64,000 nt of DNA, taken from NCBI GenBank assembly GCA_022486815.1, contig JAKVJW010000015.1:1-64000 (forward strand), written 5' to 3'. A program made the translations under genes and the position numbers. The DNA comes from Prevotella sp. GTDB lineage: Bacteria; Bacteroidota; Bacteroidia; Bacteroidales; Bacteroidaceae. Below are positions 51,460 to 62,697 of this stretch, piece after piece. A model generated the notes under the pieces. That model worked only from the letters and a program-made list of their open reading frames with translations, was not told where the DNA came from and searched no databases. Position 1 is the first letter of the stretch; the number at the start of each line of letters is the position of its first letter.

Positions 51460-51999
51460 TTATTGCAAGGCAGACTCCAGTGTTGCAGTAATATCTATAC
51501 CAAGAGAGGTATCGATGTATGGAACAGCGTCATTATCAGTATTCAGGACAAAAGCCAGCCCCTGCTGTTTCCCTATTTTGCTCACCGCTGCAGCAATACT
51601 TGCTTTCAGTGGAGCCATCGCATTCTGCTCTGCCTGTTTCAACAGACGCTTGGACTGTTCTCTGAAAGCAATATTTTTTTCCATCAAATCACGCAACTCG
51701 GCTTGTCGTTTTTCCAAGATAGAAGGAGCAAAATCTCTTTGTCCCTCCAGAAATTCTTCATACTTATTATTAAACTCCTCTTCTACACGCTTCATCTCTA
51801 CATCATATTTATTGCTCAAATAACTGAGATTACGACGTGTTTTAGCGTATGCCGGCATCGATTGAAGGACAGTTTGATAAGAGAAATAACCGAATCGCTG
51901 GGACAGAGCAGAAACGTTGGATGCAGATGGTTGTTGAATCTGTGCACTGGCAACACAAGGCACCAATGCCAGAAACACATATAATAAAAGTTTTTTCAT
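51460..51999 (-). CDS. OmpH/Skp-family periplasmic chaperone, third copy
   Basis: A 179-residue secreted helical protein: signal peptide (1-19), a Gln/Ser-rich segment, then the Skp pattern RFGYFSYQTVLQSMPAY, a long coiled coil (about 60-140) and the C-terminal AVSKIGKQQGLAFVLNTD. Skp proteins hold unfolded outer-membrane proteins for BamA. It is the most divergent of three tandem copies, separated by 118 bp from the second. Confidence 0.9.
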   Translation of the reverse strand: MKKLLLYVFLALVPCVASAQIQQPSASNVSALSQRFGYFSYQTVLQSMPAYAKTRRNLSYLSNKYDVEMKRVEEEFNNKYEEFLEGQRDFAPSILEKRQAELRDLMEKNIAFREQSKRLLKQAEQNAMAPLKASIAAAVSKIGKQQGLAFVLNTDNDAVPYIDTSLGIDITATLESALQ

Positions 52000-52117
52000 A
52001 TAAAAGCCTCTTTAATTACCTAATCGGATAAAATACTCTGACGGATGTACTTGAAAAGAGTCAAAAGGGCAGACCCCAACGAGAGCTGCCCTTCCTATTT
52101 CAATATAAAAGTATGCT

Positions 52118-52615
52118 TTATTTCAATTTCAGAACTTCAACTTTACACAAAGGAGTAATATCTTTTACAAGAGTAGCGCTGATGTAAGGCATAGAACCTT
52201 TCAGGAAGATAGAAGTATATGCACCTTCCTTGCCAACCTTCTCTATTACCTGAGATACCTTAGCCTGAATAGGAGCCAACTTAGCCTGCTGGGCTTTCTG
52301 AAAATCCTGAGATTTCTGCTGAGCAGTCTGTTGATATTTATCTCCAAGATCCTGCAATTCTTTTTCTTTAGCTTCTTTTGCAGTAGCATTCATAGTAGAA
52401 GCACTCTTCTGATACTCATCATATTTCCGCTGAATTTCAGTCTGCATGCTTTTCAGATCCTTTTGGTCCTGATCGTTCAGATTCTTCAGCTCTGTCTGGG
52501 CAGCAGCATATTCAGGAAGGACTTGGGCTACAGCATCTAAGTCAACAACGCCAAATTTCTGTGCAAAAATTGACATTGGTATCATCAACATCAACATTAA
52601 AAGTAACTTTTTCAT
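52118..52615 (-). CDS. OmpH/Skp-family periplasmic chaperone, second copy
   Basis: A 165-residue secreted protein: signal peptide ending in FAQ, KFGVVDLDAVAQVLPEYAAAQ, a Gln/Lys-rich coiled coil (about 45-115), and VIEKVGKEGAYTSIFLKGSM. Closest to the classical Bacteroidales OmpH. It is 55 bp after the first copy. Confidence 0.93.
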   Translation of the reverse strand: MKKLLLMLMLMIPMSIFAQKFGVVDLDAVAQVLPEYAAAQTELKNLNDQDQKDLKSMQTEIQRKYDEYQKSASTMNATAKEAKEKELQDLGDKYQQTAQQKSQDFQKAQQAKLAPIQAKVSQVIEKVGKEGAYTSIFLKGSMPYISATLVKDITPLCKVEVLKLK

Positions 52616-52670
52616 TTTCTTTATTTTTATAGTTTAATTGCGAAGTTATTCAATCCCCTGAAGTGCAAAG

Positions 52671-53192
52671 TTAATACTTATTATTCGAATATCCTAATTT
52701 CCTCAACACTTCATTAGAGATGTCAATCTTCGGTGAACCGAAGATAATACCTGAATTACTGGCACGATCAACGACCAGCGAATAGCCATGAAGTTCACAG
52801 ATATCTTTTACCACCTTATAGATCTGATTCTGAATGGGAGACATCAGAGACTCACGCTCTTTAGCCAGCTCTCCTTCCGGGCCAAAATACTTCTTCTTCA
52901 AATCACTAGCCCTTTTTTCCACACTAACAATAGCCTGCTGGCGGGAACTCCTTTGCTGTTGAGAAAGAAAAGTCATCTCATTCTGATAGTTCCTATACAT
53001 CACACTTGCTTTGTTATTGATGGAATCAATCTCTGCTTTCCATTTCTCACCCATCTGGTTAAGTTGTTTATTAGCAAGTTCATAAGCAGGGATGTTCTTC
53101 AAAATATAATCCATGTCCACAAGTGCGAATTTCTGAGCGCTTGCCGTCATTGCCAATAGGACAAAGAGGCACAATGTAATTACCTTTTTCAT
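52671..53192 (-). CDS. OmpH/Skp-family periplasmic chaperone, first copy
   Basis: A 173-residue secreted protein: signal peptide ending in ASAQ, KFALVDMDYILKNIPAYELA, a coiled coil (about 45-120), and CELHGYSLVVDRASNSGIIF. It follows bamA by 149 bp and is the first of the three in transcription order. Confidence 0.93.
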   Translation of the reverse strand: MKKVITLCLFVLLAMTASAQKFALVDMDYILKNIPAYELANKQLNQMGEKWKAEIDSINNKASVMYRNYQNEMTFLSQQQRSSRQQAIVSVEKRASDLKKKYFGPEGELAKERESLMSPIQNQIYKVVKDICELHGYSLVVDRASNSGIIFGSPKIDISNEVLRKLGYSNNKY

Positions 53193-53341
53193 TTCTTAAT
53201 CCTTTTTATATTACGCTACGCGGTCGTCATTTAAAAATCGGCCTCATCACTTATTTTATAATTTATAGAATCCATGAGCTATAAGAACCCTGTTAAATGC
53301 AGTGGAACAAACCCATCAGATTCTCAGTAAGAGAATAACCA

Positions 53342-55990
53342 TTAAAACTCCTGTCCAAGGATAAAGTGGAACTGACTTCCGCCTTTCTGTCCAAAGACCT
53401 TATCAAAGCCATAACCCCAGTCAATACCCATCAGACCAACCATTGGCAAGAATATCCTGACACCTACACCGGCAGAACGCTTCATATCGAATGGATTGAA
53501 TTTCTTCGTATCTGTCCAGGAATTACCTGCTTCCATAAAGGTCAACCCATAAATCGTCGTATTACCCAGAAGGAATGGATAGTGAAGTTCCAATGTATAG
53601 CGGTCATAAGCATAACCCTCAGCTCCATACGGAGTAAGAGAACCATTCTCATAACCACGTAATCCGATTGTCTCTTCAGCATATCCTGTAGAATAGCCAC
53701 TCATACCGTCACCTCCCATATAATAGGTTTCAAATGGACTCTTCTTATATTTGTTGTATGCACAAAGAAGTCCCAGTTCCACACGTGTCATCAATACGAA
53801 TGTCTTAGGGCTGCCACTTAAGGCAGTATAAGTACGAGCTTTAAATTTCCACTTGTTATATTCTATCCAACGATATTTTTCCTGCATCTGACGGTTATAA
53901 TCAGGATCAAGGGGATTAGTTGCCAAATTCTTGTAATCCTTATGATCCCAACTGCTCCATGGTGGAGTAAGCGTGACACTTGCCTGGAAATCAGAACCAT
54001 AACGGGGATAAATCTGGTTATCTGTAGAAGTACGATTCAATGCAATTGTCAAGTTAAGATTGTTGGCATTACCATTAGACATCAGGAAGTACTTCCAGTT
54101 CTTCAGCATATACCGCGTGTAAGCCAGTTGCAAGGAGAGCGTAAAGTAGTCATCCGGCCACCGCAGTCGTTTCCCCCATCCTACATTCACGCCAAACATC
54201 TTAACGTACTCATCCGGATCATAATAATTCTCATAACTGTTATTGTAACTACTGCCATAACCATACATATAGTTATAATAATTGTTCATGTAAGAACTAT
54301 TATAGTAGTTACTTGACACATCTGTCTGCTTAGAGAAATATGCTCCGACACTGAACTGGATAGGACGCTTGCCGCCGAACCAATTAGTAGAATAACTTAC
54401 ATCATAGTTCTGATAATAGGTACCATTCGTCTGTGCTCCCAGACTCAGTGTTTCACCGTCACCGATCGGCATAATGCCACGGTGCTCCTTATTCATATTA
54501 AACAGATTTCTAATAGAAAAGTTGTTCAGTTTCAAGGCTACACGCCCGATCACTCCTGTCTGTCCCCAACCGAGAGAAAATTCTATCTGGTCATTACTTT
54601 TCTGTACCAGATTCCAGTTGATATCTACTGTACCATCCTCATAATTCGGCTTCACATCAGGATTTACCTTTTCCTGATCAAAATATCCCATAGAAGCAAT
54701 CTCACGCGCAGAACGCTGAAGGGCACTCTTGGAGAACAAATCTCCTGGTTTCGTCCGCAGCTCACGACGGATCACATTCTCATACAGACGGTCATTTCCC
54801 GTAATACGTACATGATTAAGATGAGCCTGCTGACCTTCCCAGATACGCATCTCAAGGTCAATACTATCACCTACTATATTGACCTCAGTAGGCTGAAGAG
54901 TATAGAACAGATAACCATGATCCCAATATAGATTTCCTACTGCATCATCATCTGTTGTCAAACGCTTATTCAACAGTTTCTGATTATACACATCCCCTTT
55001 CTTCATGCCTAATACAGCATTCAGATGATCAGTAGTATAAACTGTGTTGCCGACCCAAGTAATATTACGGATATAATATTTTTTACCTTCTTCAATCTTT
55101 AAATAGACATCTACGTGCTTAGAATCATAATTCCACACACTATCCTTAAGGATCTGCGCATCACGGAAACCTAATTCATTGTATTTGTCTATCAGATTCT
55201 GTTTATCCTTTTCCCAATTTTCCTGGGTAAACTTCTTGCTCTTTAGGAATGTAGCAAGTTTATCGACTTCATGGGTTTTCTTAAAAGCACCTTTTTGCAA
55301 GAATCCTCCCTTAATTCTGGCATCAGATAAAGACTTGTTGCCTTCAATGATAATCTGATGAACTTTCATCTTCTCTTTCTTATCAACGATGACATCAAGG
55401 ATGACCTGGTTTTTATTAGCTACATCATCACGCTCATTGATTGTGATATCCGCATTTTTATAACCTTTGTCATCAAAATATTTCTTAGCCAATATCTTAG
55501 CACGATCAATCATGTCAGGGGTAATCTGACTACCCTTCAAAAGGCCGAGTTTCTTTTCCATATCACTCCGCTCGCTTTTTTTCAATCCTATATAATTGAT
55601 CATTGAAACACGAGGGCGAACTGCCAGATAGATATGCAGATAAATTTTGTCACCAACCAAGGAATCGGCTGCTATCTGAACCTTGGAAAACAGTCCATGT
55701 CTCCAATACCGCTTTACAGCATCTGTGATTTCGTTACCAGGGACGGTAATCTGCTGACCTACAGAAAGGCCGGAAATACCTGCAAGAACATAGTCTTCAT
55801 AATTTTTTACACCAGAAACATTTATTCCACCAATAGTCACCGTACGAGGTGTACCCGCATAGGAGATATCAGGATTGACAATCTTATCCTGAGCATCTGC
55901 GCTCATCGCCAATCCAAGAATCATGACGAGTAAAAACAACACCTTACTTATATGGTCCATACAATATATATATTTCTTTTTCAATTTCAT
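53342..55990 (-). CDS. bamA: Outer-membrane assembly factor BamA
   Basis: An 882-residue Omp85 protein that folds barrels into the outer membrane. Signal peptide (about 10-33), five POTRA domains (about 45-450; e.g. [36 protein letters not shown]), and a 16-strand barrel with the [21 protein letters not shown] late motif and the terminal phenylalanine (FHFILGQEF). A Tyr/Asn-rich extracellular loop occurs around 590-620 ([22 protein letters not shown] is its core, repeat-like). Its ATG overlaps the uppS stop by 4 bp. Confidence 0.96.
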   Translation of the reverse strand: MKLKKKYIYCMDHISKVLFLLVMILGLAMSADAQDKIVNPDISYAGTPRTVTIGGINVSGVKNYEDYVLAGISGLSVGQQITVPGNEITDAVKRYWRHGLFSKVQIAADSLVGDKIYLHIYLAVRPRVSMINYIGLKKSERSDMEKKLGLLKGSQITPDMIDRAKILAKKYFDDKGYKNADITINERDDVANKNQVILDVIVDKKEKMKVHQIIIEGNKSLSDARIKGGFLQKGAFKKTHEVDKLATFLKSKKFTQENWEKDKQNLIDKYNELGFRDAQILKDSVWNYDSKHVDVYLKIEEGKKYYIRNITWVGNTVYTTDHLNAVLGMKKGDVYNQKLLNKRLTTDDDAVGNLYWDHGYLFYTLQPTEVNIVGDSIDLEMRIWEGQQAHLNHVRITGNDRLYENVIRRELRTKPGDLFSKSALQRSAREIASMGYFDQEKVNPDVKPNYEDGTVDINWNLVQKSNDQIEFSLGWGQTGVIGRVALKLNNFSIRNLFNMNKEHRGIMPIGDGETLSLGAQTNGTYYQNYDVSYSTNWFGGKRPIQFSVGAYFSKQTDVSSNYYNSSYMNNYYNYMYGYGSSYNNSYENYYDPDEYVKMFGVNVGWGKRLRWPDDYFTLSLQLAYTRYMLKNWKYFLMSNGNANNLNLTIALNRTSTDNQIYPRYGSDFQASVTLTPPWSSWDHKDYKNLATNPLDPDYNRQMQEKYRWIEYNKWKFKARTYTALSGSPKTFVLMTRVELGLLCAYNKYKKSPFETYYMGGDGMSGYSTGYAEETIGLRGYENGSLTPYGAEGYAYDRYTLELHYPFLLGNTTIYGLTFMEAGNSWTDTKKFNPFDMKRSAGVGVRIFLPMVGLMGIDWGYGFDKVFGQKGGSQFHFILGQEF

Positions 55991-56847
55991 TCAACCTCTT
56001 CAAAACATTCTCCCTCAACCGTAATCTTACTGGACGGATCTGAAACTTCCTCACCGTCATCAGTTTGACGATCATTCTTCGTATCCTCAATCTGAGCCTC
56101 TGTTTTGCCGAATCTACGCTGCCGCTTCTGGTAACTTAAGATAGCCTTATAGAGATTTTGCTCTCTGAAATCAGGCCAATACGTATCACAAAAATACAAC
56201 TCTGTATATGCGATCTGCCAAAGGAGATAGTTGGACACACGTAATTCTCCACCCGTACGAATCAGCAAATCCGGATCCGGCATAAAACTAGTTTCCAGAT
56301 GTCTGCTGACAACATCTTCCGTAATCAGTTGGTCAAGCTCTTCTTCTGAATATTTACCAAGCGATTTCTTCTGCAGTTCACCGATTATATTCCGCATAGC
56401 CTTGGTGATTTCCCATCTGGAGCTATAGCTCAAAGCCACGACCATCGTCATTCCATCATTTGAAGCTGTAGTTTCCATCGTCTCCTTAAGTCTGTCCTGT
56501 ATTTCCATAGACAATCGGTTAATCTCACCAATAACACGGAAACGGACATTGAATTTCATAAAGATATCATCTTTCAGAGAAGACAGGACCAATCCCATAA
56601 GTTCCTGAACCTCTGAAGTGGGACGATTCCAATTTTCCATGGAAAAGGTATACAGCGTGAGATATTTTACACCCAGACGAGCACATTCTGCTGTAATGCA
56701 ACGAACAGTCTCAACACCGGCCTGATGCCCGAGTTTACGTTCTTGTCCACGCGCTTCTGCCCAACGGCCATTACCGTCCATAATGATAGCAATGTGCCGG
56801 GGAATCCGACTCATATCCAGTTGATTCTTCAAATCATTTCGTTCCAT
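55987..56847 (-). CDS. uppS: Undecaprenyl diphosphate synthase / isoprenyl transferase
   Basis: A 286-residue cis-prenyltransferase making the lipid carrier for wall and surface glycans. Catalytic Asp24 in [10 protein letters not shown], then [40 protein letters not shown]. The C-terminus has a 40-residue acidic extension after [10 protein letters not shown] that is not part of the fold. Start ATG 56847; the TTG nine codons earlier is less likely. It is first in uppS-bamA-ompH x3-murI. Confidence 0.95.
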   Translation of the reverse strand: MERNDLKNQLDMSRIPRHIAIIMDGNGRWAEARGQERKLGHQAGVETVRCITAECARLGVKYLTLYTFSMENWNRPTSEVQELMGLVLSSLKDDIFMKFNVRFRVIGEINRLSMEIQDRLKETMETTASNDGMTMVVALSYSSRWEITKAMRNIIGELQKKSLGKYSEEELDQLITEDVVSRHLETSFMPDPDLLIRTGGELRVSNYLLWQIAYTELYFCDTYWPDFREQNLYKAILSYQKRQRRFGKTEAQIEDTKNDRQTDDGEEVSDPSSKITVEGECFEEVE

Positions 56848-56943
56848 CCTTTTATCTTTTTCAACTGTTTCCAAAGATATTCCCAGTTATTCACGAACTA
56901 TCTTATAAGAAAACGGCAACCTCTTTCCAAAAGGTTTTAACAC

Positions 56944-58356
56944 CTAATTGGTAAAGTCTGTCTGCGTATCAGACCATCCCTTACTATTATGACGGCCGCG
57001 CCATATATTACCGGTTGACTGGTCAATGATCCAGAGATTATTATTCTTATCTGACGTAAAAGCAAATCCCTTATGCAGTGTACCTATTGTCCGGGTAAGT
57101 TTTTTCGTAACGGCGGAATCCAAATGCCAAGTCAGGCCATGGTCATTACTGTTATAGAGTTTAAGATCACTACCAAGAGCTTCTATATCACTCCCATAGG
57201 CCGCCGCTAAAAGTTTATCCGGCATTACACCTTTTATATAAACCGCACTGGAAGGTTTCTGATACCACACTGTAGGAGCAGTATAAGACCAACCTTGCGG
57301 TTCTGCCCCCAAAGAATATTCTGCTACATGATTCCATACAGAAACATTACCTTGAGTGTCATTACCTACAAGCGTTATCAGATCGGTATTGTCATTGGTC
57401 AGTGACGGCAGTAAAACACAACTCATATTTGCTGTAAGAAGATTCTCCACATCACCATCTACACTCTGATCAGACCAAGTAGAGCCGCCATCTCCGGAAT
57501 ACATAAAGCCTGTCGCTGTAGTACCAAAAAGCTGCATTGTACTTGCACCTACAAGTGACGTTAAAGAAGGATTCATTCCGACCTTATCCCATGTGCGGGC
57601 ATCCTTGGATCGATAGACAGCTCCACCACTTAAGAAATAGAGATAGCCACCTCCGGCAACCACATTTTGATAATCCTTCGCCTGCAAAGCGGAAGAAGAG
57701 GGAATCTCAGTCCAATTCTTCCCGTCAGTTATCGGCGTAGAGAAAATCTTCAGACTATTGCCATCCTCGCCAAAGATATACATTTCATCTCCATTAACTA
57801 CAGCCTTCAAATTTGAAAGGGCTGCAATTCCTGCATTTACCCCAAGATGATTCAATGGGAAGGAATCTGCAAATTCTTTATGGAAATTGACCTTTAGCGT
57901 ATAGACCACATAGGCTGACAAATTACTATTGAAAACATAAAGATGTCGTGGTACAGAAAGATCCAGAGAATCCGTACTTTGATAATAAACGACATTCTTC
58001 ATGTCAGACGATTCCTTCTCATGTCCCAAGCTATCCAACTGCAGGACACCTACAATACCACTATTCTTACTACTAATCGTTGTTACGATCTTCTTTGCAT
58101 CAAGACCAGCGGGAAGAGAATCTCTATTACTGATAATGTGAGAGATCTGATCTATGTTAAATTTATATTTGGCACAATTCACCGTATCCGGTTTTCCATC
58201 GGACATTTTATCCACAAGTGAATTCAGCGTCCCAACAGAAAAAGATGTTATGGCTGTGTCATGGTAATATGTAATGTCATCGTTATTACTTAAACAGGAT
58301 GAAAGCATCCAGACAGCACACAGCATCACGACGAAAATTGACAGCGTTTTTTTCAT
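56944..58356 (-). CDS. DUF6242 lipoprotein with beta-propeller-like domain
   Basis: A 470-residue lipoprotein with lipobox MLSSC (Cys21). An N-terminal DUF6242-like domain (about 30-155; SCLSNNDDITYYHDTAITSF, SKNSGIVGVL, YVVYTLKVNFHKEF) is followed by a propeller-like region with repeated Ser/Trp turns of the Asp-box kind (YSGDGGSTWSDQ, YRSKDARTWDKVG, NSNDHGLTWHLDS). Known as a Bacteroidetes family without function. It is upstream of uppS by about 96 bp on the same strand and may belong to the same unit. Confidence 0.85.
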   Translation of the reverse strand: MKKTLSIFVVMLCAVWMLSSCLSNNDDITYYHDTAITSFSVGTLNSLVDKMSDGKPDTVNCAKYKFNIDQISHIISNRDSLPAGLDAKKIVTTISSKNSGIVGVLQLDSLGHEKESSDMKNVVYYQSTDSLDLSVPRHLYVFNSNLSAYVVYTLKVNFHKEFADSFPLNHLGVNAGIAALSNLKAVVNGDEMYIFGEDGNSLKIFSTPITDGKNWTEIPSSSALQAKDYQNVVAGGGYLYFLSGGAVYRSKDARTWDKVGMNPSLTSLVGASTMQLFGTTATGFMYSGDGGSTWSDQSVDGDVENLLTANMSCVLLPSLTNDNTDLITLVGNDTQGNVSVWNHVAEYSLGAEPQGWSYTAPTVWYQKPSSAVYIKGVMPDKLLAAAYGSDIEALGSDLKLYNSNDHGLTWHLDSAVTKKLTRTIGTLHKGFAFTSDKNNNLWIIDQSTGNIWRGRHNSKGWSDTQTDFTN

Positions 58357-58600
58357 TGCACTCCTTAAAATATTTTTGCTTGCAAATTTACATAGTTTTA
58401 TTCAGATAAAACGCCTTTTAGTAACATTATTATATAAATTATGGATTACATGTGTATTTTTTAAGTTTGTTTAGGGAAAACAGAACCTATACGAAGAAGA
58501 CTATCTATACGAATATTTACATCAACTGCTTGCAATGACCTTAAAAAATTGATACAGCAAGAACTAAAAAGGCTTTTTGAAGGAAAAATAACATATACGA

Positions 58601-58635
58601 AAACATCCCGCCTCTTCTTACGAAGAAACGGGATG
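58601..58635 (-). terminator. Terminator after pckA
   Basis: CATCCCG (58604-58610) pairs with CGGGATG (58629-58635) with an inner TTCTT/AAGAA stem. On minus it is followed by TTTTCG. Confidence 0.75.
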
Positions 58636-58667
58636 AATATCTAAATTACAAGCTAATTTCTAAACTA

Positions 58668-60281
58668 TTAGAGTTTAGGGCCTGCAGGAACTAGAGCTTT
58701 ACCAGCGTCATTACCTTCATACTTCTTGAAGTTCTTGATGAAGCGAGCAGCCAGATCCTTAGCCTTCTTGTCCCATTCTGAAGAATTTTTATAGGTATCA
58801 CGTGGATCAAGAATAGCATCATTAACACCATCCAAGTGAGTAGGAACAACAAAATCGAAATAAGGAATCCTCTTCATAGGAGCCTTATCAATCTCATGGT
58901 CAAGAATACGATCAATGATGCCACGTGTATCACGAATAGAGATACGTTTACCGCTTCCATTCCAACCTGTATTCACCAGATAGCACTTAGCACCGCTCTT
59001 CTGCATGTGACGTACCAGTTCATCAGCATACTTTGTCGGATGCAACTCCAGGAATGCCTGGCCGAAGCAAGCAGAGAAGGTAGGAGTAGGTTCTGTAATA
59101 CCACGCTCTGTACCTGCCAATTTAGCAGTAAATCCAGAAAGGAAATAATACTTTGTCTGTTCTTGGTTCAGGATAGAAACAGGAGGTAGTACACCGAAAG
59201 CATCAGCGCTCAGGAAAATCACCTGTTTAGCTGCTGGTCCGTGAGAAACAGGACGAACAATATTTTTAATATGATAGATAGGATAAGATACACGGGTATT
59301 CTCCGTTACACTCTTATCATCGAAGTCAATTATACCATTCTTGTCAACCGTCACATTCTCAAGCAGAGCATCACGTCTGATTGCGCCATAGATATCAGGT
59401 TCTGCGTCCTTATCCAGTCTGATTACCTTAGCATAGCAGCCACCTTCAAGATTAAAGACGCCATTGTCGTCCCATCCGTGTTCATCATCACCGATCAACT
59501 TACGTTTCGGATCTGTAGACAAAGTGGTCTTACCAGTACCGGACAAGCCGAAGAAAATAGCAGTATTCTGGCCATTCATGTCCGTATTGGCAGAACAGTG
59601 CATAGAAGCAATGCCCTTCAAAGGCAAGAAGTAATTCTGCATAGAGAACATACCCTTCTTCATCTCACCACCATACCAAGTATTAATGATTACCTGCTCT
59701 TTAGAAGTTACATTGAACAGTACTGCTGTCTCTGAATGCAAGCCAAGTTCTTTCCAATTCTCAACCTTAGCTTTAGAAGCATTGTAAACAACGAAATCAG
59801 GTTCCTGATCAAACTCTTCCTCGTTTTGAGGACGGATGAACATATTTGTTACGAAATGTGCCTGCCATGCCACCTCTACGATGAAGCGAACCTTCATGCG
59901 GGTGTCTTTGTTAGCACCACAGAAACCATCAACAACATACAGTTTCTTGTTTGAAAGCTCTTTCTTTGCAATCTCTTTAACAGCTTTCCAAGTAGACTCA
60001 GAAGCACGGTGGTTATCGTTATGATATTCCTCAGAATCCCACCATACAGTGTTATGGGCTTTGGCATCATCAACAATAAATTTATCCTTAGGAGAACGGC
60101 CGGTATAAATACCTGTCATCACGTTAACTGCGCCCAGTTCCGTTTCCTGACCCTTATCATAGCCGGTAAGCTCTGGCTTGGTTTCTTCATTGAACAACAC
60201 TTCATAAGAAGGGTTGTAAAGAACCTCAGTTGTACCTGTGATTCCATACTTCTCCAATACTGACTTAGTAAATTGTGCCAT
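58668..60281 (-). CDS. pckA: Phosphoenolpyruvate carboxykinase (ATP)
   Basis: A 537-residue enzyme. In rumen- and gut-type Bacteroidetes it fixes CO2 on PEP to make oxaloacetate for succinate formation. Kinase-1a GLSGTGKTT, kinase-2 region [23 protein letters not shown], substrate-binding [11 protein letters not shown] and the adenine-site [10 protein letters not shown] are present. Length and order are normal. Its promoter is on minus at 60401-60370, leaving a leader of about 80 nt. Confidence 0.98.
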   Translation of the reverse strand: MAQFTKSVLEKYGITGTTEVLYNPSYEVLFNEETKPELTGYDKGQETELGAVNVMTGIYTGRSPKDKFIVDDAKAHNTVWWDSEEYHNDNHRASESTWKAVKEIAKKELSNKKLYVVDGFCGANKDTRMKVRFIVEVAWQAHFVTNMFIRPQNEEEFDQEPDFVVYNASKAKVENWKELGLHSETAVLFNVTSKEQVIINTWYGGEMKKGMFSMQNYFLPLKGIASMHCSANTDMNGQNTAIFFGLSGTGKTTLSTDPKRKLIGDDEHGWDDNGVFNLEGGCYAKVIRLDKDAEPDIYGAIRRDALLENVTVDKNGIIDFDDKSVTENTRVSYPIYHIKNIVRPVSHGPAAKQVIFLSADAFGVLPPVSILNQEQTKYYFLSGFTAKLAGTERGITEPTPTFSACFGQAFLELHPTKYADELVRHMQKSGAKCYLVNTGWNGSGKRISIRDTRGIIDRILDHEIDKAPMKRIPYFDFVVPTHLDGVNDAILDPRDTYKNSSEWDKKAKDLAARFIKNFKKYEGNDAGKALVPAGPKL

Positions 60282-60369
60282 TTTAAAATTTATTTTTAAA
60301 AAAGTGAAATATAATTCTTCTCTTTAACTGTCTAAACAGTTCTCGAAACCTCAATCCCGAAATTCCTCA

Positions 60370-60401
60370 CAAAGATAAGAAAAAAGTTGAGAAGCACCAA
60401 C
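60370..60401 (-). promoter_or_regulatory. Promoter of pckA
   Basis: On minus, GTTG (60401-60398, one base off TTTG), 20 bp, TATCTTTG (60377-60370). Confidence 0.6.
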
Positions 60402-60833
60402 TTTCCAAAATAAAAAGATAACTTATAGGAGTTTTTTAGGTTAAAAATATTGAAAAACAATTCTGCCCCTTAACTTTTGTCATTTAGAGTTTACAAATGA
60501 AGACAGGCTCCTTTCACTGTGCAACAATCCCAAGTAAACCAATTCAAAACATAATCCTATCCTAAGGGCTGGCAAAAATCATATTACCTTATAATCCTAA
60601 TAAATCAAACTATTTTTTCTGATTCTACAAACAGATTTTCATAGAATCACATTGACTTTTTATATTAAGTTTTTCTGATTTTATTCTAAGATGGCATTGC
60701 ATATCCAACTTTCAAAATCATGAATCATAAATGGGGCTAATATAATCTTTTGCCACTTTAATTTCCAAAACAGGAAAGCCTCTACACAGAACAAAGACCT
60801 GAAAACAAAAGCGGAAAGACCATCTCAACCATA
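60402..60833. other. Intergenic stretch between pckA and the secreted protein gene
   Basis: About 430 bp of AT-rich DNA. I see no gene, hairpin with T-run or repeat that stands out. Confidence 0.6.
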
Positions 60834-61598
60834 TTATTTCGGCGTTGGATAATTATACTGATCAAAATAACGGAAAGCATGAGGTGCTGGATACCATTCA
60901 TTTTCCACTGAAATACCTAAAGAGAAATTCTTATTATGATAGGTAACCCCTCCACCTATCACATTAGCACCGGGAGCATGCATTCCATATCCCATAGAGC
61001 TACACATTGGTTCACATGTAAGTGCATAAGGATTATAATAGCCAAAATCATTGCCATAATAAGGTCCATAGCCATAACCCCACGGACTGTATGCCCTATT
61101 ATTACTACTAAGGGATAACTGTCCATAGATATATGCTTCCCAATGAGGATTTATGCGATAATCCAGCATTCCATAAAGGCCTGCATCTGCATACTGATCA
61201 CTACCCCAATTGAGATGGCTGATGTATCCGCCTGCGCCCAGCCAAAGTCGATTATCCTTTGTCAAAGGAGTGAGATATAACGCATTCATCGTCTGTGAAA
61301 AGCCTCCGCGATGAGGTACATTATGTCCAAAAGTAGCAAAAGCAGAGGCGCCCAGATTTACATTCAACCCTTGATGAAGACCATACGCAAAATCATCAAT
61401 CACCTGAGGCTCTATTGATTTTGACAAAGAGCGACCTGAAGAAAGATTTGAGCCATCTGTTTTCTGTGCAGAAGAAGTCGCTGCTGTATCAGCCACCATC
61501 TGACGCCAGATTTCTTTCTGCGCCTTTAAATCTGGTTGTTGGGCATAAACACCCACAACCAACATGACATATCCTATAAAGAATAAAAATCTTTTCAT
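60834..61598 (-). CDS. Secreted Gly/Tyr-rich protein, probable outer-membrane barrel
   Basis: A 254-residue protein from ATG 61598 (MKRFLFFIGYVMLV, a signal peptide ending in VYAQ). After a Ser-rich linker, residues 70-254 alternate as amphipathic strands (LNVNLGASAFATFGHN, MNALYLTPLTKDNRLWLGAGGYI, LDYRINPHWEAYIYGQLSLS), with a long Tyr/Gly/Pro-rich loop (about 170-205) and final strand-like YHNKNFSLGISVENEWYPA. It looks like a small outer-membrane barrel. No family recognised. The -7 box TATCTTTG on minus at 61614-61607 is so close to the ATG that the mRNA might have almost no leader. Confidence 0.7.
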   Translation of the reverse strand: MKRFLFFIGYVMLVVGVYAQQPDLKAQKEIWRQMVADTAATSSAQKTDGSNLSSGRSLSKSIEPQVIDDFAYGLHQGLNVNLGASAFATFGHNVPHRGGFSQTMNALYLTPLTKDNRLWLGAGGYISHLNWGSDQYADAGLYGMLDYRINPHWEAYIYGQLSLSSNNRAYSPWGYGYGPYYGNDFGYYNPYALTCEPMCSSMGYGMHAPGANVIGGGVTYHNKNFSLGISVENEWYPAPHAFRYFDQYNYPTPK

Positions 61599-61741
61599 TT
61601 TCACAGCAAAGATAGAGAGAAAAAGGAAAAGACCGTTATCCAAAAGTATTAAAAAAAGTAGAATTCTATTATTTTTATCTTCCTTTTACCTTTTTTTAAA
61701 GGATTCTCAACTTCAAGGCAAAATATAAAATTATTTTTTCT

Positions 61742-61749
61742 TACCTTTG
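61742..61749 (+). promoter_or_regulatory. -7 box upstream of upp
   Basis: TACCTTTG at 61742-61749 is a perfect -7 box; no good -33 is seen at the proper distance. The leader would be about 160 nt, long enough for regulation, but I see no known riboswitch. Confidence 0.45.
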
Positions 61750-61914
61750 CAAGAATTTAGGGTTTCCCGTACTATCAGAAAGGAAAAATAGACCCAGACG
61801 ACAAAAAGAATATACAAAAAGAGGGTGTATACATGCGTTCACTACCTGATGCTCACCTATACAGACTCTTGTTTGTCTCTATTAATCAATCATTCGCCAA
61901 ACCAAAATCAGACA

Positions 61915-62574
61915 ATGGAAATAAAAAATTTAAGTAAAGACAATTCTATTATCAACCAGTACATGGCTGAAATCCGTGATGCAGAATATCAAAAAAACCG
62001 ACTTCTGTTCAGAAACAATGTCACACGTATCGGAGAATGCGAAGCTTATGAAATCTCAAAAGCACTACACTATGAGGAAAAAGAGGTAACTACACCTCTA
62101 GGAATTTCAAATGTCAACATACCTAAAGACCAAATCGTCTTAGGAACCATCTTCCGCGCTGGCCTACCTTTTCATACTGGTTTCCTGAATATCTTTGATC
62201 ATGCCGAAAACGGTTTCGTATCTGCTTATCGCAAATATACAGATAAAGAGCACCACAATGTAGACATCCATGTAGAATATCTCGCTACTCCCAGCATTGA
62301 AAACAAGACCTTGATTATTGCCGATCCAATGCTAGCTACAGGGGGAAGCATGGAATTAAGTTATAAAGCCTTTTTGACCAAAGGTGTACCCAGACGTATT
62401 CATGTAGCCTGCATCATCGCTACTCAGCAGGGAATTGACCATATCAGATCTATCTTCCCAGAAGATAAGACAACCGTATGGTGTGCTGCTATAGATCCAG
62501 AAATGAACGAACATAAATATATTGTACCGGGATTTGGTGATGCAGGAGATTTATGCTATGGTGACAAGATATAA
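61915..62574 (+). CDS. upp: Uracil phosphoribosyltransferase
   Basis: A 219-residue salvage enzyme converting uracil and PRPP to UMP. PRPP loop LIIADPMLATGGS, GTIFRAGLPFHTGFLN near the N-terminus, and the C-terminal uracil site YIVPGFGDAGDLCYG are complete. Start ATG 61915 (MEIKNLSKDNS); the longer frame from 61825 has an unlikely N-terminus. It is not next to other pyrimidine genes. A dispersed repeat element follows 123 bp later. Confidence 0.96.
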   Translation: MEIKNLSKDNSIINQYMAEIRDAEYQKNRLLFRNNVTRIGECEAYEISKALHYEEKEVTTPLGISNVNIPKDQIVLGTIFRAGLPFHTGFLNIFDHAENGFVSAYRKYTDKEHHNVDIHVEYLATPSIENKTLIIADPMLATGGSMELSYKAFLTKGVPRRIHVACIIATQQGIDHIRSIFPEDKTTVWCAAIDPEMNEHKYIVPGFGDAGDLCYGDKI

Positions 62575-62697
62575 GTATGTCTTAACATGATTCCCCTAAA
62601 ACTGAGAATAAGGACAATTCCAGTTTCATATTCAGACCCAACGCAATTCTATCATCTTATTTCCAAAATGCTAACAGGTCTGAATATTTATTTATAA

